NCBI RefSeq assembly: GCF_900187645.1
Contig: NZ_FYEE01000003.1
Coordinates: 1 to 60,452, forward strand
Length of the DNA: 60,452 bases
Origin: Pseudomonas sp. Irchel 3E20
GTDB lineage: Bacteria; Pseudomonadota; Gammaproteobacteria; Pseudomonadales; Pseudomonadaceae
Reading direction: 5' to 3'
Both the position numbers and the translations under genes were made by a program. Numbering within the stretch: the stretch's first letter is position 1; the number at the start of each line of letters is the position of its first letter. The notes under the pieces are model-generated. The model had not been told where the DNA came from. It did no database searches and was given only the letters and a program-made list of their open reading frames with translations. Shown here in pieces: positions 17,715 to 26,149 of the stretch.

Positions 17715-19118
17715 TTACTGCGCGGTGCTAAGGGCCTTGGCCTTGCTCATGCGCAGCAGGTAGAAGCCCCAGATAATCAGGACCCACACCGGGATGGCAT
17801 ACACCGAGGCGCGCACGCCCGGGATGGCCAGCATCACGCCAATAATCCCCAGCATGAACGCCAGGCACAGGTAGTTGCTGAACGGGAACCAGAAGGTCTT
17901 GAACCCGGTTTCCACGCCTTGTTCCTTCATGGCTTTGCGGAACTTGATGTGGGTCAGGCTAATCAGCGCCCAGTTAATCATCAGGGACGCGACCACCAGG
18001 GCGAACAGCAACTCCAGGGCGTTATGGGGCGCCACGTAGTTGATGACCACGCACAAGAGCGTTACCAGCGCCGAGACGCCCAGGGCCCGCAGTGGCACGC
18101 CTTGTTTGTTGAGCTTCATCAGCGCCTTGGGCGCGTCGCCCTGTTCGGCCAGGCCAAACAGCATGCGGCTGTTGCAGTACACGCCGCTGTTGTACACCGA
18201 CAGCGCCGCGGTCAGGACCACGAAGTTGAGGATGTGCGCCGCGGTGTCGCTGCCGATCAGGGAGAAGATTTGCACGAACGGGCTGCTGCTGTATGGGTCG
18301 CCCGAAGCGCCCAGGGTTTGCAGCAACTGGTCCCACGGGTACAGCGACAGCAGCACGGTGAGGGCACCGACGTAGAAAATCAGGATCCGGTACACCACCT
18401 GGTTGATGGCCTTGGGGATCACTTTGCGCGGCTCGCTGGCCTCAGCGGCGGTGATGCCCACCAGTTCCAGGCCGCCGAAGGAGAACATGATGAACGCCAT
18501 GGCCATCAGCAGGCCGCTGTAGCCATTGGGGAAGAACCCGCCGTGGCTCCACAGGTTGCTGAACGAGGCTTGCGGGCCGCCCTCGCCGCTGAACAGCAGG
18601 TAGCAGCCGAGCACGATCATGCCGACAATCGCCACCACCTTGATGATGGCGAACCAGAATTCGGTTTCACCGAAGAACTTCACGTTCAGGGTGTTGATGA
18701 GGTTGACCAGCACGAAGAACACCACGGCGCTGACCCAGGTGGGGATTTCCGGCCACCAGAATTGGATGTACTTGCCTACAGCGGTCAACTCGGCCATGCC
18801 CACCAGCACGTAGAGCACCCAGTAGTTCCAGCCGGACAAAAAGCCCGCGTAGCCGCCCCAGTATTTGTGGGCGAAGTGGCTGAACGAGCCGGCCACGGGC
18901 TCTTCGACGATCATTTCACCCAGTTGGCGCATGATGAGGAACGCGATGAAACCGGCGATCGCATAGCCGAGGATCATCGACGGCCCCGCCGACTTGAGTA
19001 CGCCCGCCGAGCCGAGGAACAGCCCGGTGCCAATCGCACCTCCTAGCGCAATCAGTTGAATATGCCGGTTCTTCAAGCCGCGCTTGAGGCCAACCGGATT
19101 TACGATGTCATCGGCCAT
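17715..19118 (-). CDS. aroP: AroP-type aromatic amino acid permease
   Basis: 467-residue AAT-family amino acid:H+ symporter with 12 predicted helices. The N-terminal LKRGLKNRHIQLIALGGAIG and the downstream GTGLFLGSA, EPVAGSFSHFA and FSFGGLELVGITAAEA segments are nearly the same as in E. coli AroP, so uptake of Trp, Tyr and Phe is likely. AAGGGA precedes the start, and an AACAACAA motif lies just upstream of it, as in Crc/Hfq-repressed transport genes. It flanks the catechol/benzoate cluster, with kynU at the other edge. Confidence 0.88.
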   Translation of the reverse strand: MADDIVNPVGLKRGLKNRHIQLIALGGAIGTGLFLGSAGVLKSAGPSMILGYAIAGFIAFLIMRQLGEMIVEEPVAGSFSHFAHKYWGGYAGFLSGWNYWVLYVLVGMAELTAVGKYIQFWWPEIPTWVSAVVFFVLVNLINTLNVKFFGETEFWFAIIKVVAIVGMIVLGCYLLFSGEGGPQASFSNLWSHGGFFPNGYSGLLMAMAFIMFSFGGLELVGITAAEASEPRKVIPKAINQVVYRILIFYVGALTVLLSLYPWDQLLQTLGASGDPYSSSPFVQIFSLIGSDTAAHILNFVVLTAALSVYNSGVYCNSRMLFGLAEQGDAPKALMKLNKQGVPLRALGVSALVTLLCVVINYVAPHNALELLFALVVASLMINWALISLTHIKFRKAMKEQGVETGFKTFWFPFSNYLCLAFMLGIIGVMLAIPGVRASVYAIPVWVLIIWGFYLLRMSKAKALSTAQ

Positions 19119-19520
19119 TACATTCCCTTTTTACTTGTTGTTTTTTCAGGCGTGGTCGGAAAAATCCTGCACGTTTGACACACCTCTCTCACAGAGGGGT
19201 CAGATATTACCCTCGGTAAACTTTTCGGAACACAGCTGAACGCCTTCCAGGGCCAATCGGTAGGTGCATTAGAAGGACCGGCGGGGGCGGGGGTCTATCC
19301 GGTTAATGGGCGAAGGGAGTCCGGATAGTAGGTAATAGGTGTTTTTTGTGTGGGAAGCATTGCTCTGTTATGTCGGGATTTTTACCGTGAGGGCGGACTT
19401 ACCCGCAATGGCGGCGCACCTGGCACTGCAGTGGCTAGCTGACACATCGCCATCGCCAGCAGGCGCGCTCCCACCCAGGTTCGCCCACAGGTGTTGTTCA
19501 CCCAACAATCAAATCCCCCC
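19119..19520. other. 402-base intergenic gap between aroP and catR
   Basis: Apart from the aroP leader with its CA motif, it contains only a degenerate REP-like stretch (CCATCGCCAGCAGGCGCGCTCCCACC) around 19450-19475. No open frame with Pseudomonas-like codon use was found. A promoter for aroP is expected here but could not be placed reliably. Confidence 0.5.
19135..19142 (-). promoter_or_regulatory. CA motif (Crc/Hfq target) before aroP
   Basis: On the minus strand AACAACAA matches AANAANAA, the Hfq/Crc catabolite-repression motif of Pseudomonas, and lies 17-24 bases before the aroP start next to its ribosome site. Confidence 0.55.
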
Positions 19521-20396
19521 TCACAGCATCTCCCGCACCAATTGCAGGCAATGGGTCAGCCCCGGCGATTGGTCGTTGACCCGGCGGCTGAGGATGATCG
19601 GTGAGTTGGCGGTGGTTTCCACGATGGGCGTGTAACCGATGTCGGCGCGGTGCAGGGCCTGGACGGAGGCGGGCACCACGGTGACACCCATGCCGGCGGC
19701 GACCAGGCCGATGGCGGTCTGCAATTCGTTGGTCCATTGCGACACCTTGACCACCAGGCCATGGGCGTCGAACAGGGCGATCACGTGGTCGGCATAGCTG
19801 GGGCGCGGGTTGCCGGGGTAGAGCACGAAGGGTTGTTTGGCCAGTTCCGCCAGGGTGGTCGGCCCGGCCAGCAGCGGGTGGCCGGTGGGCAGCACGGCCA
19901 CCAGGCGATCTTCGATCAGCACTTGCTGGACGATGGCCGGGTCGTCGATGCGGATCCGCCCGAACCCCACGTCGATGCGCCCGGCCTTGAGGGCCTGGAC
20001 TTGCTGCAAGGTGGTCATTTCCGACAGGCCCAGTTCCAGCTCCAGGGTGTCGTCGGTGCGCAGGCGACGGATCAGGTCCGGGAGCATGCCGTACAGGGTC
20101 GAGGGCGCGAAGCCGATGCCCAGCCAGGTTTTTTGCCCCAGGCCGATGCGCCGGGTGTCGTCACAGGTTTTGCCCAGTTGTTCCAGCAGCAGCTTGGCGT
20201 GCTCATAGAAGTAGCGCCCGGCCTCGGTCAGGCGCAGCGGGCGGCCGCGCTCGAGCAGCACCACGCCCAACTCGTCTTCCAGTTGCTGGATCTGCCGGCT
20301 CAGGGGCGGTTGGGCGATGTGCAGGCGTTCGGCGGCGCGGGTGAAGTTGAGGGTTTCCCCCAGCACCTGGAAGTAACGCAGATGGCGCAGCTCCAT
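19521..20396 (-). CDS. catR: CatR, LysR-type activator of the catechol operon
   Basis: 291 residues. Helix-turn-helix at about 17-45 (LNFTRAAERLHIAQPPLSRQ), then an effector domain that in CatR binds cis,cis-muconate. The start is ATG 20396 with AGGA close upstream; the frame is open 74 codons further back over catB but without support. It is divergent from catB, the standard arrangement, with a LysR-type T-N11-A site in the shared promoter. Identity as CatR rests on the position next to catBCA. Confidence 0.9.
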   Translation of the reverse strand: MELRHLRYFQVLGETLNFTRAAERLHIAQPPLSRQIQQLEDELGVVLLERGRPLRLTEAGRYFYEHAKLLLEQLGKTCDDTRRIGLGQKTWLGIGFAPSTLYGMLPDLIRRLRTDDTLELELGLSEMTTLQQVQALKAGRIDVGFGRIRIDDPAIVQQVLIEDRLVAVLPTGHPLLAGPTTLAELAKQPFVLYPGNPRPSYADHVIALFDAHGLVVKVSQWTNELQTAIGLVAAGMGVTVVPASVQALHRADIGYTPIVETTANSPIILSRRVNDQSPGLTHCLQLVREML

Positions 20397-20431
20397 GGAC
20401 AGTCCTCGCAACGCGGTGATGACGATGAACA

Positions 20432-20470
20432 ATACCCTGTAGGTATCGATTGAGACCAATTCTATATTGG
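20432..20470. promoter_or_regulatory. Candidate CatR operator region (two inverted repeats)
   Basis: ATACC-N5-GGTAT at 20432-20446 fits the LysR T-N11-A motif exactly. A second inverted repeat, CCAAT-N5-ATTGG, lies at 20456-20470. LysR activators usually bind a strong recognition site upstream and a weaker activation site near the -35 of the target, which fits catB about 50 bases downstream. Confidence 0.6.
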
Positions 20471-20520
20471 CAGCCCAAAAAAATGGCGGGCAGAATCGGG
20501 CAAAACAAGTAAAGAACCTG

Positions 20521-21681
20521 ATGGGTATAGAAATGCACGCAAGCGCCATTGAATCGATCGAGACGATCATCGTCGATCTGCCGACCATCCGCCCGCACAA
20601 GCTGGCGATGCACACCATGCAGCATCAGACCCTGGTGATTATCCGCCTGCGTTGCAGCGATGGCATCGAAGGCATCGGCGAGTCCACCACCATCGGTGGC
20701 CTGAGCTATGGCAACGAAAGCCCCGACAGCATCAAGACCAACATCGACCGTCACTTCGCGCCGCTGCTGGTCGGCCAGGACGCGTGCAACATCAACGCCG
20801 CCATGCTGCGCCTGGAGCGCAGCATCCGTGGCAACACCTTCGCCAAGTCCGGCATTGAAAGCGCCTTGCTCGACGCCCAGGGCAAGCGCCTGGGCCTGCC
20901 GGTCAGCGAACTGCTGGGCGGGCGGGTGCGTGATGCGCTGCCGGTGGCCTGGACCCTGGCCAGCGGCAACACCGAGAAAGACATCGCCGAAGCCGAAAAA
21001 ATGCTCGACCTGCGCCGCCACCGCATCTTCAAGTTGAAGATCGGCGCCGGCGAGGTGAACAACGACCTGGCCCACGTCATCGCCATCAAAAAAGCCCTGG
21101 GCGAGCGCGCCAGCGTGCGGGTGGACGTCAACCAGGCGTGGGACGAAGCCGTGGCGCTGCGGGCCTGCCAAGTGCTGGGCAGCAACGGCATCGACCTGAT
21201 CGAGCAACCCATCTCGCGCAACAACCGCGCCGGCATGGCCCGCCTCAACCTGTCGAGCCCGGCGCCGATCATGGCCGACGAATCCATCGAGTGCGTGGAA
21301 GACGCCTTCAACCTGGCCCGCGAAGGCGCGGCCTCGGTGTTCGCCCTCAAGATCGCGAAAAACGGCGGCCCGCGTGCGGTATTGCGCACGGCGGCGATTG
21401 CCGAAGCGGCGGGTATCGGCCTGTACGGCGGCACCATGCTTGAAGGCGGCATCGGCACCCTGGCCTCGGCCCATGCGTTCCTGACCCTGAACAAACTGGC
21501 CTGGGACACCGAATTGTTCGGCCCGCTGCTGCTGACCGAAGATATCCTGGCCGAGCCGCTGGTCTACCGCGATTTCCATTTGCACGTCTCGACCGAGCCG
21601 GGCCTGGGCCTGAGCCTGGATGAAGAACGCCTGGCGTTCTTCCGCCGCGACAAGTCGTCCGTGACCCTTTCCCACGCCTGA
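20521..21681 (+). CDS. catB: CatB, muconate cycloisomerase
   Basis: 386 residues. Converts cis,cis-muconate to muconolactone in the catechol branch of the 3-oxoadipate pathway. Enolase-superfamily residues are visible: the KLK catalytic pair (Lys171/Lys173), metal ligands in DVNQ, Glu228 in IEQP and Asp253 in MADES, and Lys277/Lys280 in ALKIAK. Start choice is between ATG 20521 and ATG 20533 (MHASAIES); neither has a strong ribosome site, and the second is closer to the usual family length. catC follows after 12 bases. Confidence 0.93.
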   Translation: MGIEMHASAIESIETIIVDLPTIRPHKLAMHTMQHQTLVIIRLRCSDGIEGIGESTTIGGLSYGNESPDSIKTNIDRHFAPLLVGQDACNINAAMLRLERSIRGNTFAKSGIESALLDAQGKRLGLPVSELLGGRVRDALPVAWTLASGNTEKDIAEAEKMLDLRRHRIFKLKIGAGEVNNDLAHVIAIKKALGERASVRVDVNQAWDEAVALRACQVLGSNGIDLIEQPISRNNRAGMARLNLSSPAPIMADESIECVEDAFNLAREGAASVFALKIAKNGGPRAVLRTAAIAEAAGIGLYGGTMLEGGIGTLASAHAFLTLNKLAWDTELFGPLLLTEDILAEPLVYRDFHLHVSTEPGLGLSLDEERLAFFRRDKSSVTLSHA

Positions 21682-21693
21682 GGACAGAGCCCC

Positions 21694-21984
21694 ATGTTGT
21701 TCCACGTAAAGATGACCGTGAACCTGCCGCTCGACATGAACCCCGAGCACGCCGCGCGCCTCAAGGCCGACGAAAAGGCCCTGGCCCAGCGCCTGATGGA
21801 ACAGGGCAAGTGGCGCCACCTGTGGCGCATCGCCGGCCTGTACGCCAACTACAGCGTGTTCGATGTCGACAGCGTGCAGGAACTGCATGACACCCTGATG
21901 CAATTGCCGCTTTATCCCTACATGGCCATCGAGGTCAATGCCCTGTGCCGGCACCCTTCCTCGATTCGCGAAGACGACCGTTAA
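21694..21984 (+). CDS. catC: CatC, muconolactone delta-isomerase
   Basis: 96 residues, the exact family size. Forms 3-oxoadipate enol-lactone from muconolactone. Conserved segments MLFHVKMTVNLP and GLYANYSVFDV identify it. GAGGA precedes the ATG. It is co-transcribed with catB (12-base gap) and followed by catA 92 bases later. Confidence 0.95.
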   Translation: MLFHVKMTVNLPLDMNPEHAARLKADEKALAQRLMEQGKWRHLWRIAGLYANYSVFDVDSVQELHDTLMQLPLYPYMAIEVNALCRHPSSIREDDR

Positions 21985-22076
21985 GGGCCATCGCCTGAGG
22001 CGCGGTGCCTACAGGGCAGCGCATCAGGCTCCATGCCGTGCTGCACCCAATAATTACAAGATGAGGACCTAACACC

Positions 22077-23006
22077 ATGTCAGTCAGAATCTCCCACACT
22101 GCCCACGCCCAGAAGTTTCTCGAAGAAGCCAGCGGCAGCCTCAACGACGGCGGCAACCCGCGTGCCAAGGCGCTGATCCACCGCATCCTGCGGGACTCGG
22201 TGGCGATCATCGAAGACATGCAAGTGACCCCGGAAGAATTCTGGAAAGCGGTCAACTACTTCAACGAACTGGGCCAGAGCCAGGAAGCCGGCCTGCTGGC
22301 CGCCGGCCTGGGCCTGGAGCACTACCTGGACCTGCTGATGGACGCCGAGGACGAGCAGGCCGGTAAATCCGGCGGCACCCCGCGCACCATCGAAGGCCCG
22401 CTGTACGTGGCCGGCGCGCCGCTGTCCAAGTACGAAGCGCGGCTGGACGACGGCCAGGACCCAGGCGTGGTGCTGTTCATGCAGGGCCAGGTGCGCGACA
22501 CCGACGGCAAGCCCCTGGCGGGCGCGATTGTCGATGTATGGCAAGCCAACACCGGCGGCACCTACTCCTACTTCGACGGCACCCAGTCGGAATTCAACCT
22601 GCGTCGGCGCATCGAGACTGACGCCCAAGGCAACTACCGCTTTCGCAGCATCGTGCCGTCCGGCTACGGTTGCCCGCCGAGCGGCCCGACCCAGCAACTG
22701 CTCGATCAACTGGGCCGCCACGGCCAGCGCCCGGCGCACATCCACTTCTTTATCTCCGCACCGGGCCACCGCCACCTGACCACCCAGATCAACCTGTCGG
22801 GCGACCCGTACCTGCATGACGACTTCGCCTACGCCACCCGCGATGAGCTGATCGCCGAGATCCGCTTCAGCGAAGACCAGGCCAAGGCCCGTGAACTGGG
22901 TGTGGAGGGCCGTTTCGCGCAGATCGATTTTGACTTCACCCTGCAGCCGGCCGCCGCGCCCGTGGAGCAAAAACGCATGGAGCGTGTGCGCGCCCTGGAA
23001 GACTGA
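22077..23006 (+). CDS. catA: CatA, catechol 1,2-dioxygenase
   Basis: 309-residue intradiol dioxygenase cleaving catechol to cis,cis-muconate with non-haem Fe(III). The four iron ligands are in place: Tyr163 (GTYSYFD), Tyr197 (PSGYG), His221 and His223 (PAHIHFF), with the 34- and 24-residue spacings of the family. The N-terminal helical dimerisation domain is present. It is the third gene of catBCA, and a strong terminator follows directly. Confidence 0.96.
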   Translation: MSVRISHTAHAQKFLEEASGSLNDGGNPRAKALIHRILRDSVAIIEDMQVTPEEFWKAVNYFNELGQSQEAGLLAAGLGLEHYLDLLMDAEDEQAGKSGGTPRTIEGPLYVAGAPLSKYEARLDDGQDPGVVLFMQGQVRDTDGKPLAGAIVDVWQANTGGTYSYFDGTQSEFNLRRRIETDAQGNYRFRSIVPSGYGCPPSGPTQQLLDQLGRHGQRPAHIHFFISAPGHRHLTTQINLSGDPYLHDDFAYATRDELIAEIRFSEDQAKARELGVEGRFAQIDFDFTLQPAAAPVEQKRMERVRALED

Positions 23007-23023
23007 CCCCGGCCCTGTGCCCC

Positions 23024-23061
23024 GCCGCGAGATAACCGACCGTTTATCTCGCGGCATTTTT
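23024..23061 (+). terminator. Intrinsic terminator of catBCA
   Basis: A perfect 12-base stem (GCCGCGAGATAA with TTATCTCGCGGC) with an 8-base loop is followed by ATTTTTATT. It begins 17 bases after the catA stop. Confidence 0.92.
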
Positions 23062-23103
23062 ATTGGCGCGGGCAGTACAGGCCACTGGGATAGACTCGCG
23101 GCT

Positions 23104-23115
23104 AAATAACAACAA
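23104..23115 (+). promoter_or_regulatory. CA motif (Crc/Hfq target) in the benR leader
   Basis: AAATAACAACAA contains two overlapping matches to AANAANAA, 16-27 bases before the benR start. benR mRNA of P. putida is a known Crc/Hfq target, so translational repression by preferred carbon sources is likely here too. Confidence 0.6.
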
Positions 23116-23130
23116 TTAGAGTGCCTGGTT

Positions 23131-24087
23131 ATGGAAAGTCATCTGCTGAGCGAGCGCAGCCTGGTGTTTGAGCGGGCCGACCCCTACGCGGTGTCCGGTT
23201 ACGTCAACCAGCATGTCGGCGCCCATTGCATCCATCTGCCCAGGGCCTCCAACCCCGAGGCCAGCCTCAACCACCGCAAATTCGCCAGCCTGGACCTGTG
23301 CCGCATCAGCTATGGCGGCAGCGTGCACGTCACCTCGCCGGCCCTGGAAACCATCTACCACCTGCAAGTGCTGCTGCGCGGCCACTGCCTGTGGCGCGGC
23401 CACCAGCAGGAACACTACCTGGCGCCGGGCGAGCTGTTGCTGATTAACCCCGACGATCCGGTGGACCTGACCTATTCCGCCGATTGCGAAAAATTCATCC
23501 TCAAGATCCCCACGCACCTGATGCAAGCCGCTTGCCTGGAGCAACGCTGGCTCTACCCGGAAACCGGCGTGCGCTTCCTGCAAAACCGCTACACCCTTGG
23601 CGAGCTGGACGGCTTCGTCAACCTGCTGGCCATGGTCTGCCTGGAAGCCGAGGCGGGCGAGCCGATGCCCAAGGTGCAGGAGCACTACGCGCAGATTGTC
23701 GCCGGCAAAATGCTCAGCCTGATGAAGACCAACGTGCGCCGCGCCCACCTGAGTTCGCGGGACGCGACCTTCGAGCACATAGTCGATTACATCGACCAGC
23801 ACCTGAAGCAGGACATCGACGGCGAAGCCCTGGCGCGCCAGGCGCGCATGAGCCTGCGCTCGCTCTACTCGCTGTTCGAGCGCCACGCCCACACCACACC
23901 GAGCCACTACATCCGCCTGAAAAAACTCGAACGCGTGCGCGCTTGCCTGAGCGACGACACCTGCAACGTGCGCAACGTCACCGAACTGGCCATGGACTAC
24001 GGCTTTTTGCACCTGGGCCGCTTCTCGCAAAGCTACCGCCAGCAGTTTGGCGAGTTGCCCTCCGATACCCTCAAGCGCCGGCATTGA
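23131..24087 (+). CDS. benR: BenR, AraC/XylS-family activator of benzoate genes
   Basis: 318 residues. The N-terminal half is a cupin-like effector-binding domain. The C-terminal third holds two helix-turn-helix motifs (IDGEALARQARMSLRSLYSLF and CNVRNVTELAMDYGFLHLGR, followed by FSQSYRQQFGELPSDTLK), as in XylS and BenR. BenR with benzoate activates the ben promoter by binding TGCA-N6-GGNTA repeats, and two such repeats stand before benA. The ribosome site is weak and the leader carries a CA motif. Confidence 0.9.
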   Translation: MESHLLSERSLVFERADPYAVSGYVNQHVGAHCIHLPRASNPEASLNHRKFASLDLCRISYGGSVHVTSPALETIYHLQVLLRGHCLWRGHQQEHYLAPGELLLINPDDPVDLTYSADCEKFILKIPTHLMQAACLEQRWLYPETGVRFLQNRYTLGELDGFVNLLAMVCLEAEAGEPMPKVQEHYAQIVAGKMLSLMKTNVRRAHLSSRDATFEHIVDYIDQHLKQDIDGEALARQARMSLRSLYSLFERHAHTTPSHYIRLKKLERVRACLSDDTCNVRNVTELAMDYGFLHLGRFSQSYRQQFGELPSDTLKRRH

Positions 24088-24106
24088 GGTTGCGTGGCGC
24101 CTGAGC

Positions 24107-24145
24107 GGGCGCCATCGCGAGCAGGCTCGCTCCCACGGAGCGGGC
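24107..24145. repeat. REP element
   Basis: GCCATCGCGAGCAGGCTCGC followed by TCCCACGGAGCGGGCC, a REP unit of the GTGGGAGCGAGC subtype, lies between benR and the benA promoter. Confidence 0.65.
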
Positions 24146-24192
24146 CGGGTGGCGCTGCGCTTGCCTGCGATAGCGATTTCAAAGGCCCTCCC

Positions 24193-24228
24193 TGCACAAA
24201 ACGGATAGCGATCTGCACAAAGCGGATA
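24193..24228 (+). promoter_or_regulatory. Tandem BenR/XylS-type operator boxes
   Basis: Two direct repeats fit TGCA-N6-GGNTA: TGCACAAAACGGATA at 24193-24207 and TGCACAAAGCGGATA at 24214-24228. Their starts are 21 bases apart, as in the Pm promoter of the TOL plasmid. They are 65 bases upstream of the benA start. Confidence 0.85.
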
Positions 24229-24267
24229 TTGCCGCCACCTGCGCCTGCCTAGCATGAGCCTTGCCTG

Positions 24268-24278
24268 AACAATAACAA
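24268..24278 (+). promoter_or_regulatory. CA motif (Crc/Hfq target) abutting the benA ribosome site
   Basis: AACAATAACAA matches AANAANAA and directly precedes CGGAGG (24279-24284). Hfq bound here would mask the ribosome site of benA. Confidence 0.6.
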
Positions 24279-24292
24279 CGGAGGCTTTGGCC

Positions 24293-25651
24293 ATGTCTTT
24301 GCGACCCGAATACCTTCATTCCATGCTCGAGGATGACCCCGAACAGGGCGTCTACCGCTGCAAGCGCGAGATGTTCACCGACCCGCGGCTGTTCGACTTG
24401 GAAATGGAACACATCTTCGAAGGGAACTGGCTGTACCTGGCCCACGAGAGCCAGATCCCCAACAAGAACGACTTCTACACCACCACCATGGGCCGCCAGT
24501 CGATCTTTATCGCGCGCAACAAAGACGGCGTGCTCAATGCCTTCATCAATGCCTGTAGCCATCGCGGCGCCATGCTGTGCCGGCACAAGACCGGCAACCG
24601 TGCCACCTACACCTGCCCGTTCCACGGCTGGACCTTCAACAACTCCGGCAAGCTGCTCAAGGTCAAGGACCCGGCCGAAGCGGGCTACCCGTCGAGTTTC
24701 AACTGCGAAGGCTCCCACGACCTGACCAAAGTGGCGCGCTTCGAGTCCTACCGGGGGTTTCTGTTCGCCAGCCTCAAGGCTGATGTGGTGCCGTTGGTGG
24801 AACACCTGGGCGAGTCGGCGAAAATCATCGACATGATCGTCGACCAGTCCGCCGATGGCCTGCAAGTGCTGCGCGGTTCCTCCAGCTACATCTATGAGGG
24901 CAACTGGAAACTCACCGCCGAGAACGGCGCCGACGGCTACCACGTCAGCTCCGTGCACTGGAACTACGCCGCCACCCAGAACCAGCGCAAACAGCGCGAG
25001 GCCGGCGACTGCAACCCGACCATGAGCGCCGGGAGCTGGGCCAAGCAGGGCGGGGGCTTCTACTCCTTCGACAAGGGCCACCTGCTGCTCTGGACCCGCT
25101 GGGCCAACCCCGAGGACCGCCCCCTCTACGAGCGCCGCGACGAACTCGCCGCAGGCTTCGGCAAGGCCCGCGCCGACTGGATGATCGAAAACTCGCGCAA
25201 CCTGTGCCTGTACCCCAACGTCTACCTGATGGACCAGTTCAGCTCGCAGATCCGCATTGCCCGGCCGATCTCGGTCAACCGCACCGAAATCACCATCTAC
25301 TGCATCGCCCCCAAGGGCGAGAGCGACGAGGCACGCGCCAAGCGCATCCGCCAGTACGAAGATTTTTTCAACGTCAGCGGCATGGCCACCCCGGATGACC
25401 TGGAAGAGTTCCGCTCCTGCCAGCTCGGCTACCAGGGCGCCGGAGGCTGGAACGACATGTCCCGCGGGGCCGAGCACTGGGTCGAAGGCGCCGACGCCGC
25501 CGCCCGGGAAATCGACCTGCACCCGTTGCTCAGCGGCGTGCGCACCGAAGACGAAGGCTTGTTCGTGCTGCAACACAAATACTGGCAGCAAACCATGCTC
25601 AAGGCCCTGGCCGCCGAGCAGGCCAAGCACATCCCCGTGGAGGCCCTGTGA
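24293..25651 (+). CDS. benA: BenA, benzoate 1,2-dioxygenase large subunit
   Basis: 452-residue Rieske oxygenase alpha subunit. Rieske ligands: Cys88 and His90 (CSHRG), Cys108 and His111 (CPFHGW). Mononuclear iron site: Asp214, His217 and His222 in the [13 protein letters not shown] stretch. It dihydroxylates benzoate to the cis-diol carboxylate. The start is ATG 24293 behind GGAGG, two codons inside a TTG-initiated frame. Its stop overlaps the benB start by one base (TGATG). The related anthranilate dioxygenase AntA is the alternative, but the presence of benD and BenR boxes favours benzoate. Confidence 0.93.
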   Translation: MSLRPEYLHSMLEDDPEQGVYRCKREMFTDPRLFDLEMEHIFEGNWLYLAHESQIPNKNDFYTTTMGRQSIFIARNKDGVLNAFINACSHRGAMLCRHKTGNRATYTCPFHGWTFNNSGKLLKVKDPAEAGYPSSFNCEGSHDLTKVARFESYRGFLFASLKADVVPLVEHLGESAKIIDMIVDQSADGLQVLRGSSSYIYEGNWKLTAENGADGYHVSSVHWNYAATQNQRKQREAGDCNPTMSAGSWAKQGGGFYSFDKGHLLLWTRWANPEDRPLYERRDELAAGFGKARADWMIENSRNLCLYPNVYLMDQFSSQIRIARPISVNRTEITIYCIAPKGESDEARAKRIRQYEDFFNVSGMATPDDLEEFRSCQLGYQGAGGWNDMSRGAEHWVEGADAAAREIDLHPLLSGVRTEDEGLFVLQHKYWQQTMLKALAAEQAKHIPVEAL

Positions 25652-26139
25652 TGAGCATTGCCCATGAAGCGGTATGCGCCTTCCTCTACCGCGAGGCGCG
25701 TTACCTGGACGACAAGGACTGGGACAACTGGCTGGAACTCTACGCCGCCGACGCCTCGTTCTGGATGCCGTCCTGGGACGACAACGACGAGTTGACCCAA
25801 GACCCCCAACGCGAAATCTCGCTGATCTGGTACGGCAACCGCAGCGGCCTGGAAGACCGCGTGTTTCGCATCAAGACCGAGCGCTCCAGCGCCACCGTGC
25901 CCGACACCCGCACCTCCCACAACATCAGCAACGTCGAGGTGCTGGAACAGGCCGACGGGCTGTGCAAGGTGCGCTTCAACTGGCACACCCTGAGCTTTCG
26001 CTACAAAACCGTGGACAGCTACTTCGGCAGCAGTTTCTACACCCTGGATGTGCGCGGCCAGACCCCGCTGATTAAGGCCAAGAAGGTCATCCTGAAGAAC
26101 GACTACGTTCGCCAGGTCATCGACATCTACCATTTGTGA
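25651..26139 (+). CDS. benB: BenB, benzoate 1,2-dioxygenase small subunit
   Basis: 162-residue beta subunit of the ring-hydroxylating dioxygenase, a structural partner with the alpha subunit in an (alpha-beta)3 hexamer. Conserved segments include REARYLDDKDWDNWLELYA and TSHNISNVEV. A GTG lies one codon earlier, but ATG 25651 with GTGGAGG upstream is preferred. benC follows after 10 bases. Confidence 0.94.
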   Translation: MSIAHEAVCAFLYREARYLDDKDWDNWLELYAADASFWMPSWDDNDELTQDPQREISLIWYGNRSGLEDRVFRIKTERSSATVPDTRTSHNISNVEVLEQADGLCKVRFNWHTLSFRYKTVDSYFGSSFYTLDVRGQTPLIKAKKVILKNDYVRQVIDIYHL

Positions 26140-26149
26140 GGCTGGGGCC

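Noticed and set aside
20203..21954. 583-codon frame antisense to catB and catC
   Set aside because: catB and catC are certain from active-site motifs, and this frame also runs into the catR coding region out of phase.
24293..26139. Anthranilate dioxygenase (antAB) as identity of the oxygenase
   Set aside because: benD, BenR and two BenR boxes adjoin it, and the anthranilate enzyme does not need a diol dehydrogenase. Sequence motifs alone do not separate the two.
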